From: Hybos culiciformis
Taxonomy: Eukaryota; Arthropoda; Insecta; Diptera; Hybotidae
NCBI GenBank assembly: GCA_964007475.1
Contig: OZ023274.1
Coordinates: 76,395,303-76,459,302 of the forward strand
Length of the DNA stretch: 64,000 bases
Direction of reading: 5' to 3'
The notes below the pieces were generated by a model that was not told the origin of the DNA, did no database searches, and was given only the letters and a program-made list of their open reading frames with translations. How positions within the stretch are numbered: the first letter of the stretch is position 1; every line of letters starts with the position of its first letter. Below, in pieces: positions 26,030-36,379 of this stretch. Position numbers and translations under genes: made by a program.

Positions 26030-26060
26030 TATAAAAGCTATTGGGACATAAATATTATCA
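26030..26060 (+). promoter_or_regulatory. Core promoter of SP2
   Basis: TATAAAAG starts at 26030 and an initiator-like TTATCAAACATTT places the probable start A at 26060, 30 bases downstream. The 5' UTR would be about 30 bases. The shared upstream block (TATTGACCTGAATAAG and TTATCGTTG) is at 25888-25915. Confidence 0.75.
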
Positions 26061-26089
26061 AACATTTAATTTTAAAATTTAGCAAAAAA

Positions 26090-27975
26090 ATGTTCCATAA
26101 TTTTTTTTACTTGGTTATTTTTTTAGTTTTTGGAAAAAGTGAATGCTTAGAAAAATATATTATTGACGGACGTCGAATAGATATAAAAAAAGTACCTTAT
26201 CAAATATCAATAGCTATTGACAATGTTGAAGCATGTGGTGGAGTTTTAATATCCCATAGTTGGGTTCTAACAGGTAATTTTTTCAATGTGTATTAATTGT
26301 GTGTATTAATTCTGGTTTTTGTTGGAAAATATTCTGATTTTTTGGAAACTTATTCCAACATTTTTTTAAAAGTGCAAATTGTTAATGATAGATTTTTCCC
26401 CAAAATTATTAAATAACATTTTGCAATACAAATAAAAATGGAAATCTCTTATTAACATTCGAAACATTATTATTAATTATTAAAAAATGTTATAAAAATT
26501 ATGTTACGAAAATGATAGATATACGATTTTAATTTTTTTTAATGGGCATGTGGTCGGTATGTTGTATTTAGTAATATAGAATTTAGATCGCTAAATGGAA
26601 TATTATATGCGTCAATACACATGCAATCATTTAGATGCATCAGCGTGAATAATGAAATCATTTAGATACATCTGCGTGAATAATAATAATAGTAGATTAT
26701 TGTATATGTAAACTAAATTTGTTATTAATTAAGAGTTCTGTATACACAAAAATACATTGACACGAGTCAATACTTATATCATGAGACCGAAGGTCGAGTG
26801 ATATGATTTGACAAGTGTCAATGTATTTTTGTGTAAATACAGATCGAGTTGTATAACAAATTTTGTTTACATATCCAATATACTGTTTTAATCCGTAGGG
26901 GAGAGGTAGTTGCAAAGAGAGAATATTTTTTCTTCTCATTTTTTTTTTTGTATTTGGCTGTATTGAAATATTGTGAGAGATATTATGTTTGTTTAGGTAT
27001 TACGTAATATTCAATACGAAACATCTAAATGATTTCATTATTTACGCTGATGCATCTAAATTTTTTCATTATATACGCTGATGCATCTAAATTTTTTCAT
27101 TATCTACGCAGATGCATCTAAATGATTGCATGTGTATTGACGCATATAATACTCCATTTAGTGATCTAAATTCTATAGCACTAAATACAACATAACGATC
27201 CCCAACGCATTAAAATCATTTAGATGCATCAGCGTAAATAATGAAATCATTTAGATGTTCTCACAATATTTCAATACAGACAAATACCAACAAAAAATTT
27301 TTTTCGTCGTGTTTTTTATATATGTGTTCTTTATGTTAATCTTTTGATTCAAAAAAGTGATATATGTTCTTTATTACTTTTTCTATTCCAGCTGCGCATT
27401 GCATCAGGGAAAATGTATTACCATCACAATATGTTATAAGAGCGGGGTCTAATTTCTGGCAAAAAGGTGGTGTAACTAGGATAGCAATCATATTAATCAA
27501 GCATCAACGCTTCAATCCGAATACATTCAATCACGATATTGCTTTAATTAAAGTAGACAATGCTTTTACAACTTCCACAAAAATTAAAGCAGCAAAACTG
27601 CCGCCATACTTAAAAGGCTATGCACGTGCAAAAAAAGGTTTAGTAACTGGTTTCGGTCTAACAAAAAGTGGTAATAAAGAAGTAAGTCCAGATTTGTTGG
27701 GTGTTGAAATTGATGTATTCACTAAACGTTTATGTTTGTCACAAGTTGGTGGAAGAAAATTTCCCAATACAATGTTCTGTGCTGGAGTAAGTGGTGATGA
27801 CAAATCTCCTTGCAATGGTGATAGTGGAGGACCATTTACTTCAAGTAAAGGATTCGTTATAGGTTTAGTTTCATTCGCACCAGAAAAAGAGTGTGGAATA
27901 CCTAATAATCCAACGGTATTTACAAGAATCTCTAATTATATCAAATGGATTAAAAGAATGATAAGGAAAAATTAA
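26090..27975 (+). CDS. SP2: S1 serine protease, intact
   Basis: 255-residue secreted protease; exons 26090-26273 and 27392-27975, phase-1 intron inside LTAAHC. Signal peptide MFHNFFYLVIFLVFGKSEC, then LEKY and the mature start IIDG, giving an extremely short propeptide with Tyr, not Arg/Lys, before the mature end. Triad: His 64 (AAHC), Asp 110 (NHDIAL), Ser 206 (GDSGGP). Pocket Ser189, Pro190, Ala216, Thr226. The C terminus is basic (WIKRMIRKN). The intron is enlarged to 1.1 kb by nested rolling-circle-like elements but the splice sites are intact. AATAAA motifs follow the stop within 25 bases. Confidence 0.92.
26541..27300. mobile_element. Helentron/HINE-like element with a second copy nested in it (SP2 intron)
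   Basis: An outer copy starts near 26541 (AATGGGCATGTGGTCGG). Inside its ~31-base repeat region a complete reverse-oriented copy is inserted (26691 TAGTAG region to about 27216, ending CGCATTAAAA), after which the outer repeat units resume at 27217. The terminal palindrome of the inner copy is 26689-26885. An 80-codon open frame on the minus strand comes from the palindrome. Confidence 0.7.
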
Positions 27976-29167
27976 TAGAAAGAATAAACAAAATAAAAAT
28001 TTATTAAAAATTATGTTGTGTCTATAGGTACACACAAAATTTAATTTCTAAAAAACACCACAAATAATTTGTTTTTTCAAGAAAAAACTATTGTAAAATA
28101 TTTTTATATTTATTATTTTATAAAAACTAAATAATTATTTTTTTAAGTTATTTTTAAATCCACGAATATTTAATTGAGTTCAGAACCAACTGGAATTCAT
28201 CACAATATTAAATATTAAAATATATACGATGTGAAAAAAAGAAAGCCTAATCGGCTCATGAATTCATGATATGAAAAGTTTTTGAGCACATCAACAGCTA
28301 TCCATCAAACAATTGTATTCTTGAATAAATTTCGAGTAACTATAGAAGATCAAAATGGTACGACTGGCAAGATGTGCGAACATGATATCTCATAAAATTG
28401 TGCTATATCATGACTATATCGTGACAAATTCTTCTCAATTAGAAATTTAGAACGGTAACGTATAATCTCATTGTGTAATAAAGAAAATTTTTCGGACATA
28501 GACTAAATAAAACAATATCTTTTGAAATTTTTTATTTTTTTCCAACTAATCCATTTTCTTTTCTACAAAGATGGTGTCTTATTTGGTCTAAGTTTAAAGA
28601 GTTTGCTGCACCATAAAGTTTTAAAAGATAATTAATGCAACCTTTACGATCCTGTTCAATAAGATTTTATTATACGATGGTAAAACGAGACTGCATTTCT
28701 AATAAAGTTTTGAATACAAATTAAAAAATTATATTCCTTAAAAAGATGCCCACATCGCAATACTTCCAGATTGGACAAATTAAGGAGCAATAAATGTGTT
28801 TGTGGTATTAAGGCCTTTATTACGGTATTACAAACTATTGACACTTAATTTCTGGAGTAAAATTGCTAGAAAAAATATAACTAAAATATTGAATGGAAAC
28901 TGTTGAATCTAAATAAAAAAAAATATATTTCATTCTTTCATTTTTTATTTAATTATTTATGTTTTAATATTTACAAATCAAATATAATAAATATATAATA
29001 GGTCAGATACATTATTTTTAATACAAAAATAGTTATGTATTTATTTTACCCAATAAATAAAATTCAGATTCTTAGCAACAGTAAATATTGTACATTATAT
29101 AAACACAGAAAGGTCTTTACAAAACAATATAGGTGTGCCTTCAAAGTGCGAGTCGACCTTTAGTATC
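27976..29167. repeat. Duplicated intergenic unit downstream of SP2
   Basis: This non-coding stretch recurs downstream of SP3, SP4 and SP5 (from about 36380, 43085 and 47570). Landmarks are GCCTAATCGGCTCATGAATT, ATGATATCTCA, ACGATCCTGTTCAATAAGA and GTATCATCATCAC. The four copies make useful empty-site controls for the insertions described here. No open frame is conserved among the copies. Confidence 0.75.
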
Positions 29168-29175
29168 ATCATCAC

Positions 29176-30272
29176 TAGGCTTGTGAATTTTAGTTCCTTA
29201 AAAACCTTATTTAGACACCTAAAAAGTTCCTAAAAAAACAAAAAAAAGTCGCTAAAAAAGACAATAAAAAAGTCGCTAAAAAAATAGTTAAAAAAAATTT
29301 CCCAAAAATTTACAGAAATTTAGATTTTGATACAAAAATTTCAAATCTACGAATGATAAAAAAGATAATAATTTTGGATTTTCATATTATTTATTGTGCG
29401 AATATATTAATATAGCAATTTCATTTAAAAGTTAAAAAAAAATATAAATTTCATTGCACAAAAAACTTAAAAAATGAACATGGATTTTGAAATAAAAATG
29501 TAAAAACGAGTTTACTAATTATTGATTGATTTATTGCAATAAATTACAAAATGCTTTCGTAAATTTTCGAATTCAAATTTTTGTCGATTAGATCTGAAAA
29601 GATTTTTATGTATAGAAAATGATCTTTCAACTTCTGTCGAAGTAATAGGGGCATACTTAAAGGGAATTATTTCCTGAACTTTATATTGCTCGCAAATATC
29701 ATTCTTCTGCCAGATATCATGTTTGAAATTTTTTTCAAAATTGAAAAATCCATGTTTTTCATTATGACGGCCTTTAATTTAAGAACAAAATTGGTAAAAT
29801 AGTTCCTAAAAAACTCAAAAATGTTTAAAAAAGTCAGTAAAAGTCAAAAAAGTCGAAATAGTCGCTAAAACATGAAATAGGTAGAAAAAGTCGCTAACAT
29901 ATTGGGCTCAAATTACAGCAAATTTTTCGAAACGTGGAGATATTTTAATAATTATTTATTTTATTTTATTTTTACAAAAAATTGATATAATAAATTATAA
30001 TCAAATTTTACAGAAATTTACGAGCGCTAACTTCTAGGTTTTTGGCTCACTTATATTATAACTACATTTTTTTTTTTTTTTCGGTATTACTATAATCATT
30101 TTAATTCATATTTTTATAAACTTATGCTAATATTTTACATTGTTTTATTTATCTTTCATATTTTATCAAATGCCATATATTTTATATCTTAAAGATAAAT
30201 TATTATTATTATTTTTTTTTTTCTTATTTCATTCTTTTTTCTTTTGTCTTAATTGTAGTAATTCTTGTGATT

Positions 30273-30320
<48 letters not shown>

Positions 30321-30799
30321 TTTAAATTACCTACATATACCTAATTTTATAAGTTAAATATATTTAGTTGGAAAAGTTTATTAATTATTGATATTATATA
30401 CAAAATATTTAAATATTTAATTTAATTTTTGTCAAAAATCGATTAATCAGTATAATGTTTTCTTTTGTCGCTTTTTCTAAACAATTGGATGGTGTTACGT
30501 TGCCAAATAACTCTTTTCTATAATTCGTGAAAAATTTACATTCGTCCAGAAAATGAATGACACTGACTTTTGATTTACATAACGTGCAAAGTGGCGCTGT
30601 ATCATGTTTAAGTATGTGTGAGTGTGTAATGGTAGTATGGCCTAATTTTAGTCTAATATAGTTTTGAATAAATTTTTTATTAATATCCTTTGGGTATGTT
30701 GTTTCTACTCCTTTAGGATTGAATCGGGTGTATATTTTAATAAAAATCTGTTATTACGCACGACTGAAAAAAGGTAATTACCTAAAAATCACAACCCTA
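29176..30799 (-). mobile_element. 1.6-kb hAT element with transposase remnant
   Basis: Flanked by the 8-bp duplication ATCATCAC (29168-29175 and 30800-30807). The sister unit at about 37258 has a single ATCATCACC, the empty site. Termini TAGGCTTGTGA and TAGGGTTGTGA (inverted) are of hAT type. On the minus strand an 87-codon open frame (29515-29778, stop TAG) encodes the hAT C-terminal dimerisation region: APITSTEVERSFSIHKNLF, then RSNRQKFEFENLRKHF. Only the transposase end survives. AAGTCGCTAAAAAAG motifs repeat near the left end. A LINE fragment is nested in it. Confidence 0.85.
30276..30750 (-). mobile_element. LINE 3' fragment with poly(A) tail
   Basis: The minus strand is open for 113 codons (30409-30750, stop TAA) and encodes the C-terminal end of a Jockey/R1/I-type reverse-transcriptase ORF: RLKLGHTTITHSHILK, then a zinc-knuckle-like C-x2-C segment (APLCTLCKSKVSVIHFL) and DECKFFTNYRKELFG. 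Downstream on that strand is a 41-base homopolymer (poly-T on plus, 30276-30316), the expected poly(A) tail. The 5' end is truncated, usual for LINEs. No ATG is present, so simple ORF calling misses it. Confidence 0.8.
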
Positions 30800-31059
30800 A
30801 TCATCACCATTTGATTTTTAACTTCAGCTCCAAACTAAATCATTTCACATTTTTTAATTATTGAAATTCCAAATTATTTTTCTATTGGTTACAAAATCAA
30901 GTGCTAGGTCTCGGAACATCGCTTCAGGGCATTGGTATACCTGGTAACTATTTTTAATGCTGCACTGGAAAAAATATTTTATTTTGCATACACCAAGCTG
31001 TATATTTAATTTTCGGTTTCCAATCCTGACGTATTATATTATTCTTGGTGTACCTAGGT

Positions 31060-32085
31060 CGTTTTAAGTGAAATTTTTGTTGTCAGATTGACGAACAATT
31101 ATAGGAGCTAATTATTTTATAAATTTGGGAAAATATCTAAGAAGAATTAATATTTATCATTTCTACTTATTCAACACTTAAATTGTATGAAATCGATTGA
31201 TATCCTTCCCTTAAACAGGTTTCAAAACCAAACCAAATTTGTGTTTTTATCCATTTCCGCTTTTTATGAATCAATTTGAATGAAATCGGAGGAACTTTTG
31301 CAGTCCTCCCCAGTAGGGATTTCTGAGTAGGGTGCCATTCAAATTTTAAAGTACCCTATAACGACCCCGAGACAAAGTGACGGTGTAAATTTCGAAACGA
31401 TCGGTTGAGTGGTTTAGTTTTTAATATTTAATATTTGATTTCTATATATTCGACGAGGCCCTCTAAAAAGAGGGCGCCAAATTTTTTGTTACGAAATTCG
31501 TATGTTTAATCATTTTTATGTACCAAATTTAAATGAAATCGGACAAACTTTTGAAGTCCTCCCCTAGGGTAGGAGGTCAATAATTTTTTTGTTACCAAAC
31601 TTGTGTGTAATCATTTCCTCTTTTTACGTGTCAAATTTGAATGAAATGGGACGAACTTTTAAAGTCCGCTTCCAAGGGGGTCCCTGGGTAGGTTACGAAA
31701 TTTGTGTGTAATCAGTTCTTCTTTTTACATACGAAATTCGAATGAAATCGGACGAACTTTTGAAGTCCTGATTAGGAGGTCAACAAATTTTTTGTTAGGA
31801 AATTTGTGTGTATGTAATTACTTCTTCTTCTTACATACCAAATTTGATTCAAATCGGACGAACATTTGAACTCCGCCCCCCGGGAGAGGTCTCTGGGTAG
31901 GAGGACAATCAAATTTTAAAACAGCGTATAACAACCCCGACCTGAATCAAAGACATGGTGTAAGTTTGAAAACGATCGGTTGAGCGGTTTAGGAGCCTAC
32001 TCGGAACAGACAAACAGACAAAGAGACAAACAGACAAACAGACAAACAGACAAAGGGACAACTTCTGCTTTATATATTAGATTAT
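31060..32085. mobile_element. Old repeat with ~95-base paragraphs and (ACAAACAG)n tail
   Basis: At least five diverged copies of a paragraph around CCAAATTTGAATGAAAT and GGACGAACTTTTGAAGTCC, followed by ACGATCGGTTGAGCGGTTTA and a short array of ACAAACAG units (about 32006-32055). The same paragraph fills 23600-25080. Such ends are common in insect non-LTR or derived elements, but I cannot name the family. Confidence 0.55.
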
Positions 32086-32292
32086 TTTATTATTAGTTTT
32101 TGAAATTCATTTAACTTTTCTATTTTTTTTTTTTTATCATTTTTTACAAAACCTTGTGTACAAATTTATATTTGTACAGTACATTACATGTTCATGTACG
32201 CAGATACATACATATAATAAAATATTTACTGAAATGATGAAACTTCATCGAAAAAAAAGTATTGACCTGAATAAATTATTATCGTTGAGAAT

Positions 32293-32448
32293 GGAGTGCG
32301 GTCATAAAATCCCCGGTCATAAGATCCCAATAAAAAAATCTTTAGGGTTTTATGACCTAAATCGTGGGGATCTTATGACCGTTTAAATCGGTCATAAGAT
32401 CTCCGGGATTTTATGACAGAAACCGTGGGGATCTTATGACTGGTTGCC
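32293..32448. mobile_element. 156-bp element in the SP3 upstream region, 8-bp duplication
   Basis: Flanked by TTGAGAAT on both sides (32285-32292, 32449-32456). SP4 has the single uninterrupted TTGAGAAT, so the insertion is certain. The element consists almost entirely of about seven copies, in both orientations, of GGTCATAARATCCC. An 8-bp duplication fits hAT or P-type elements. Confidence 0.82.
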
Positions 32449-32574
32449 TTGAGAATATTTTCAAATTTTATTTAAAAATATACATAAGGGTCCTAGTTAT
32501 TAACAATAAATATTATTTATAGTTTTGCAAAAGTACAAATTTAATTTGTATTATAGTTTGTTAAAAAAAAAAAC

Positions 32575-32605
32575 TATAAAAACTATTAGGACATAAATAT
32601 TATCA
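32575..32605 (+). promoter_or_regulatory. Core promoter of SP3
   Basis: TATAAAAA at 32575 with the initiator-like TTATCAAACA, start A at 32605, exactly 30 bases apart. A 156-bp element interrupts the shared upstream block beginning about 120 bases upstream of the TATA box. Confidence 0.72.
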
Positions 32606-34339
32606 AACAATAAATTTTAAAATTTAGCAAAAAATGTTCCATAATTTTTTTTACTTGGTTATTTTTTTAGTTTTTGGAAAAAGTGAAAGCTTAGAAAAAT
32701 ATATTGTTGACGGGCATCGAATTGATATAAAAAAAGTACCTTATCAATTATCAATATCTATTGACAATGATGAACATTGTGGTGGAATTTTAATATCCGA
32801 TAGTTGGGTTCTAACAGGTAATTTTTTCAAAGCTTAATAATATACAGTGACAGAAACAAATTAATGCTCTAGCCTCTAACCTTTCCAAATTAAATTTAAA
32901 TCATTTTAAATATGTATTGATTGATGATTGTATGTATTCATTCTGGTTTTTGTTGGAAAATATTCTGATTTTTTTGAATCTTATTCCAAATTTTTTTTAC
33001 AATTGCAAATTGGTAATTTTTAAACAACATTTTGCAATAAAAATAAAAATTGACAGTTCTTATTAAGGTTCCAAGCATTGTTATTAATTGTAGAAAAATG
33101 TTGTAAAAAATTTGTTACGAAAATGATAGAGATACGATTTTAAAGTTTTTTAAAATACTAAACTTATATAATTATCTAATAATGTATCATGAAGATTTAT
33201 AATATAAATTAAAAAGGACATAAAGAAACAACTTCATATACATATTTTTTTTTTGCAATCAATTGGTTACCCCAAAGAACTTTAAAATTTTGTAAATTTA
33301 AAAATTATATAGACCTAAATAATTTTAATTGTTTTATAAAATCTCTTTAAGCTCATGGGGTTAGTTGTCAATTTTCGTCGTCTTTTTTAGATGTATTCTT
33401 TAAGTTTATTTTTTGATTTAAAAAAGTGATTATTATTCTTTATTACATTTTCTATTCCAGCTGCACATTGCATCAAGGAAAATGTATTACCATCACAATA
33501 TGGTATAAGAGCGGGGTCTAATTTCTGGAAAAAAGGTGGTATATCAAGAAAAGCAATCAAATTAATCAAGCATCAACGCTACAATCCGAATACATTGAAT
33601 CACGATATTGCTTTAATTAAAGTAGACAATGCCTTTGCAACTTCCACAAAAATTAAAGTAGCAAAACTGCTGCCATACTTAAAAGGCTATGCACGAGCGA
33701 AAAAAGGTTTAGTAACTGGCTTCGGTCTAACAAAAACTGGTAATAAAGAAGCAAGTCCAGATTTGTTGGGTGTTGAAATTGATATATTCACTAAACGTTC
33801 ATGTTTGTCACAAGTCGGTGCAAAATTATTTCGCAATACAATGTTCTGTGCTGGAGTAAATGGTGACGACAAATCTCCCTGCAATGGTGATAGTGGAGGA
33901 CCATTTACTTCAAGTAAAGGATTCGTTATAGGTTTAGTTTCATACGCAAGAAAAGAAGAGTGTGGAATACCTACTCTCTAAATAAATTTTGGCTAGAATC
34001 CCTAGCTTTGATCTAGTTAAACGATTTTTACTGGGAAATTCAATTATTGAAAATAGTTTTATAGTTTCAGAAGCTAGTTCACGCAAAAATCTAGTTCTCA
34101 AAAGCTAGATTTCTAGGTAAAATTTTACAAATTATTTACCGAACATAGATTCCGTTTCAGATCATTAATATTCCAGTCATTTTGGTAAACTATATTACAA
34201 GAACGGAAATTTAAAACTAGAATATAGTTTTAAAATTGTTCAAGACAAATTTAAAAAAATTATTAAAATCTAGTTTCTGCAATTATCATCTATTTCTCCT
34301 TGCTAGATTTCAATTATTGATACCAGATTTTTTTGCTGT

Positions 34340-34395
34340 CTTCGGGATTTGAACCTGCGTCCTTAGAATTGCAAATAACTAACACACCACAAAGA
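34340..34395 (-). other. tRNA-like segment, left arm
   Basis: On the minus strand the box B consensus GGTTCAAATCC occurs (34345-34355) preceded by TTGCAATTCTAAGGACGCA. It aligns with the plus-strand segment of the right arm (TTGCAATGTTAAAGAACCA then GGTTCGAATCC). No complete cloverleaf, so not called a tRNA gene. Confidence 0.55.
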
Positions 34396-34450
34396 AAATG
34401 TGTATACCAAATTTATATTTTCTATTTTATGTACATTTTAAATTTCAATA

Positions 34451-34518
34451 CCGTAGCTGAGTGGTAGGGTTGGCGAATTGCAATGTTAAAGAACCAGGTT
34501 CGAATCCGGAAGAAGGCG
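34451..34518 (+). other. tRNA-like segment with box A and box B, right arm
   Basis: Box A TAGCTGAGTGG (34454-34464) and box B GGTTCGAATCC (34497-34507) are both near-perfect Pol III promoter elements at tRNA-like spacing. The flanks do not pair into an acceptor stem that I can recognise, so this is a tRNA-derived or tRNA-mimicking module rather than a gene. Confidence 0.62.
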
Positions 34519-35120
34519 TAAGAAATAAAATTAGAATTTAATAAAAATCTAATAAAGAAATTGTAATAAATAAAAAAAAAATTAGAATAAATTTTTTTTT
34601 TTTTTATAAAAAAAAGTCTATAGATTCTAGTAAAAAAAATGGAAGATCTAGCCTTGGTAACTAGAATTCCACTAGGAATCTAGTTTGGCATTTTAACTAG
34701 AATCTAGGTAAATTTTGGAAGCTAGATTTCCAACTAGATCCTAGTTGCACACAATCTAGTTGCTCAATCTAGTTTTTTTACCCACAATCTAGCCAAAATT
34801 TATTTAGAGAGTAATAATCCAACGGTATTTACAAGAATCTCTAATTATATCAAATGGATTAAAAGAATGATAAGGAAAAATTAATAGAAAGAATAAACAA
34901 AATAAAAATTTATTAAAAATTATGTTGTGTCTATAGGTACAAACAAAATTTAATTTCTAAAAAACACCACAAATAATTTGTTTTTTCAAGAAAAAACTAT
35001 TGTAAAATATTTTTATATTTATTATTTTAGAAAAACTAAATAATTATTTTTTTAAGTTATTTTTTAAATCCACGAATATTTAATTGAGTTCAGGGCGAAC
35101 TGGAATTCATCACAATATTA

Positions 35121-35909
35121 TAGTAGATTATTGTATATGTTAACTAAATTTGTTATTAATTACGAGTTCTGTATACACAAAAACACATTGACACGAGTCA
35201 ATACTTATATCACAAAACCGAACGTCGAGTGATATAAATTGACAAGTGTCTATGTGTTTTTGTGTAAATACAGAACGAGTTGTATAACAAATTTTGTTAA
35301 CATATCCAATATACTGTTTTAATGTGCATGTGTAAGGTAGTTGCAGTCTATACATTTACAATGAAAAAAAAAACAAAAGTTGATATACACATTTTTTTTT
35401 TCATTTTTTGTTGGTATTTGTCTGTATTGAAATATTGTGAGAGAGATTATGTTTGTTTAGGTATTACGATAGATTAATAATACAGAAAGATGTATAGCTT
35501 TATACAACATTTTTTCAGTCTTTTTTGGTATTTTTATGTGAAGGTGTTAGTAAAACTAAATAAAATTCTTTTCATATATTGATAATTATTACGTATTTTA
35601 TTTTGTTTTACTAACACATTCACATGAAAATACCAAAAATAATGTCGTATGAAGCTAAGAATCTATGTATATTCTTAATCTATGGTATTACGATATATTC
35701 AATACGAAACATCATACGAAACAAATGATTTCATTATTTACGCTGATGCATCTAAATGATTTCATTATTCATGCAGATGCATTTAAATGATTTCATTATT
35801 CACGCCGATGCATCTAAATGATTGCATGTGTATTGACGCATATAATATTCCATTTAGCGATCTAAATTCTATACTACTAAATACAACATACCGACCACAT
35901 GCCCATTAA
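35121..35909 (-). mobile_element. Helentron/HINE-like element, exact empty site known
   Basis: Reverse-oriented copy in the SP3 downstream unit: starts TAGTAGATTATTG, terminal palindrome 35121-35315, internal ~31-base repeats (35717-35825) and ends at GCCCATTAA. Removing 35121-35909 rebuilds the sequence found after SP2 (CACAATATTAAATATT) base for base, with no target duplication and insertion between T and T (on the element's strand). A 215-bp element is nested inside. Confidence 0.78.
35469..35683. mobile_element. 215-bp inverted-repeat element with 9-bp duplication
   Basis: Ends ATAGATTAATAATAC and its inverted, imperfect copy; flanked by GGTATTACG on both sides (35460-35468, 35684-35692). 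The empty site is seen in the related element at 26995-27003. A 9-bp duplication is typical of Mutator-like elements. Confidence 0.78.
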
Positions 35910-35936
35910 AATATTAAAATATATATCAGTGTTTCT

Positions 35937-36367
35937 CAACCTTAGGGTCGCGACCCGAATTTGGGTCGCGAAAGATTTTCAATGGGTCGTTTTAATGGGA
36001 AAATTCTATTACAAATGCTACATATATTTTTTCAAAAATAATAAAATATTTTGATTATGTAAGAAGAATTAATCTATACATCTATTTTCTAACAGATTGC
36101 TCTGTTTTTAGATTGATAATAATAAAACAGCTTTTAAAATTCATTCGCTTTAAACAAATCAAACGAAAAAAAATTAATTATCAAATGAATGTGTCAACAA
36201 CATATTATAAGTCGTTAAAATAAAAATAAATAAAACATTTTAAAGGTGTCTTTCTAGCTTGTCATTAAATTTTTCAGATTTCGTCGCGTTATTTTTCACA
36301 TTGAGGGTCGCGTTATTTTGTATTCATATTTTATAGGTCGCAATAGTAGAAAGGTTGAGAAACGCTG
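35937..36367. mobile_element. 431-bp hAT-type MITE
   Basis: Ends CAGTGTTTCTCAACCTTAGG and GGTTGAGAAACGCTG are a classical hAT terminal pair. GGGTCGCGA motifs repeat near both ends. The expected 8-bp duplication is not recognisable. It sits only 27 bases from the rolling-circle-like element. Confidence 0.75.
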
Positions 36368-36379
36368 ATGATCTAAAAA

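Larger units (their letters stand above)
33974..34811. mobile_element. 838-bp TA-flanked inverted-repeat element with tRNA-like modules
   Basis: Ends CTCTCTAAATAAATTTTGGC and its complement, with TA at 33972-33973 and 34812-34813. The uninterrupted SP2 exon (27901-27910) is the empty site. Each arm contains a tRNA-like segment, one per strand. No transposase frame. TA duplication fits the Tc1/mariner group. Confidence 0.82.
32634..34884 (+). pseudogene. SP3: serine protease interrupted by a TA-flanked element
   Basis: Exon 1 is 32634-32817; exon 2 starts at 33461. The protease frame is normal through the signal peptide, LEKY-IVDG start, His 64 (AAHC), Asp 110 and Ser 206 (GDSGGP), up to GIP after the last cysteine. 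An 838-bp element (33974-34811) is inserted there; the frame stops at 33981, four bases after the first two extra codons (Thr-Leu). The rest of the exon (34814-34884, ending TAA) resumes after the element. Removing the element and one TA restores the 584-base exon length of SP2 and SP4. The product would be 234 residues and lack the last strand and C-terminal helix, including residues 225-228 that line the pocket, so it is probably inactive. A Gly replaces Val in SQYGIRAG. Confidence 0.88.

Noticed and set aside
26620..27130. CRISPR-like array from the ~31-base repeats
   Set aside because: The units are contiguous without spacers, in an insect mobile element.
28656..28844. 62-codon minus-strand frame in the duplicated unit
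   Set aside because: The sister copies at about 36800 and 43200 carry indels that break it, so it is not under coding constraint.
34451..34518. A functional tRNA gene
   Set aside because: Box A and box B are good, but I cannot form a full acceptor stem and anticodon arm, and the copies lie within mobile elements.
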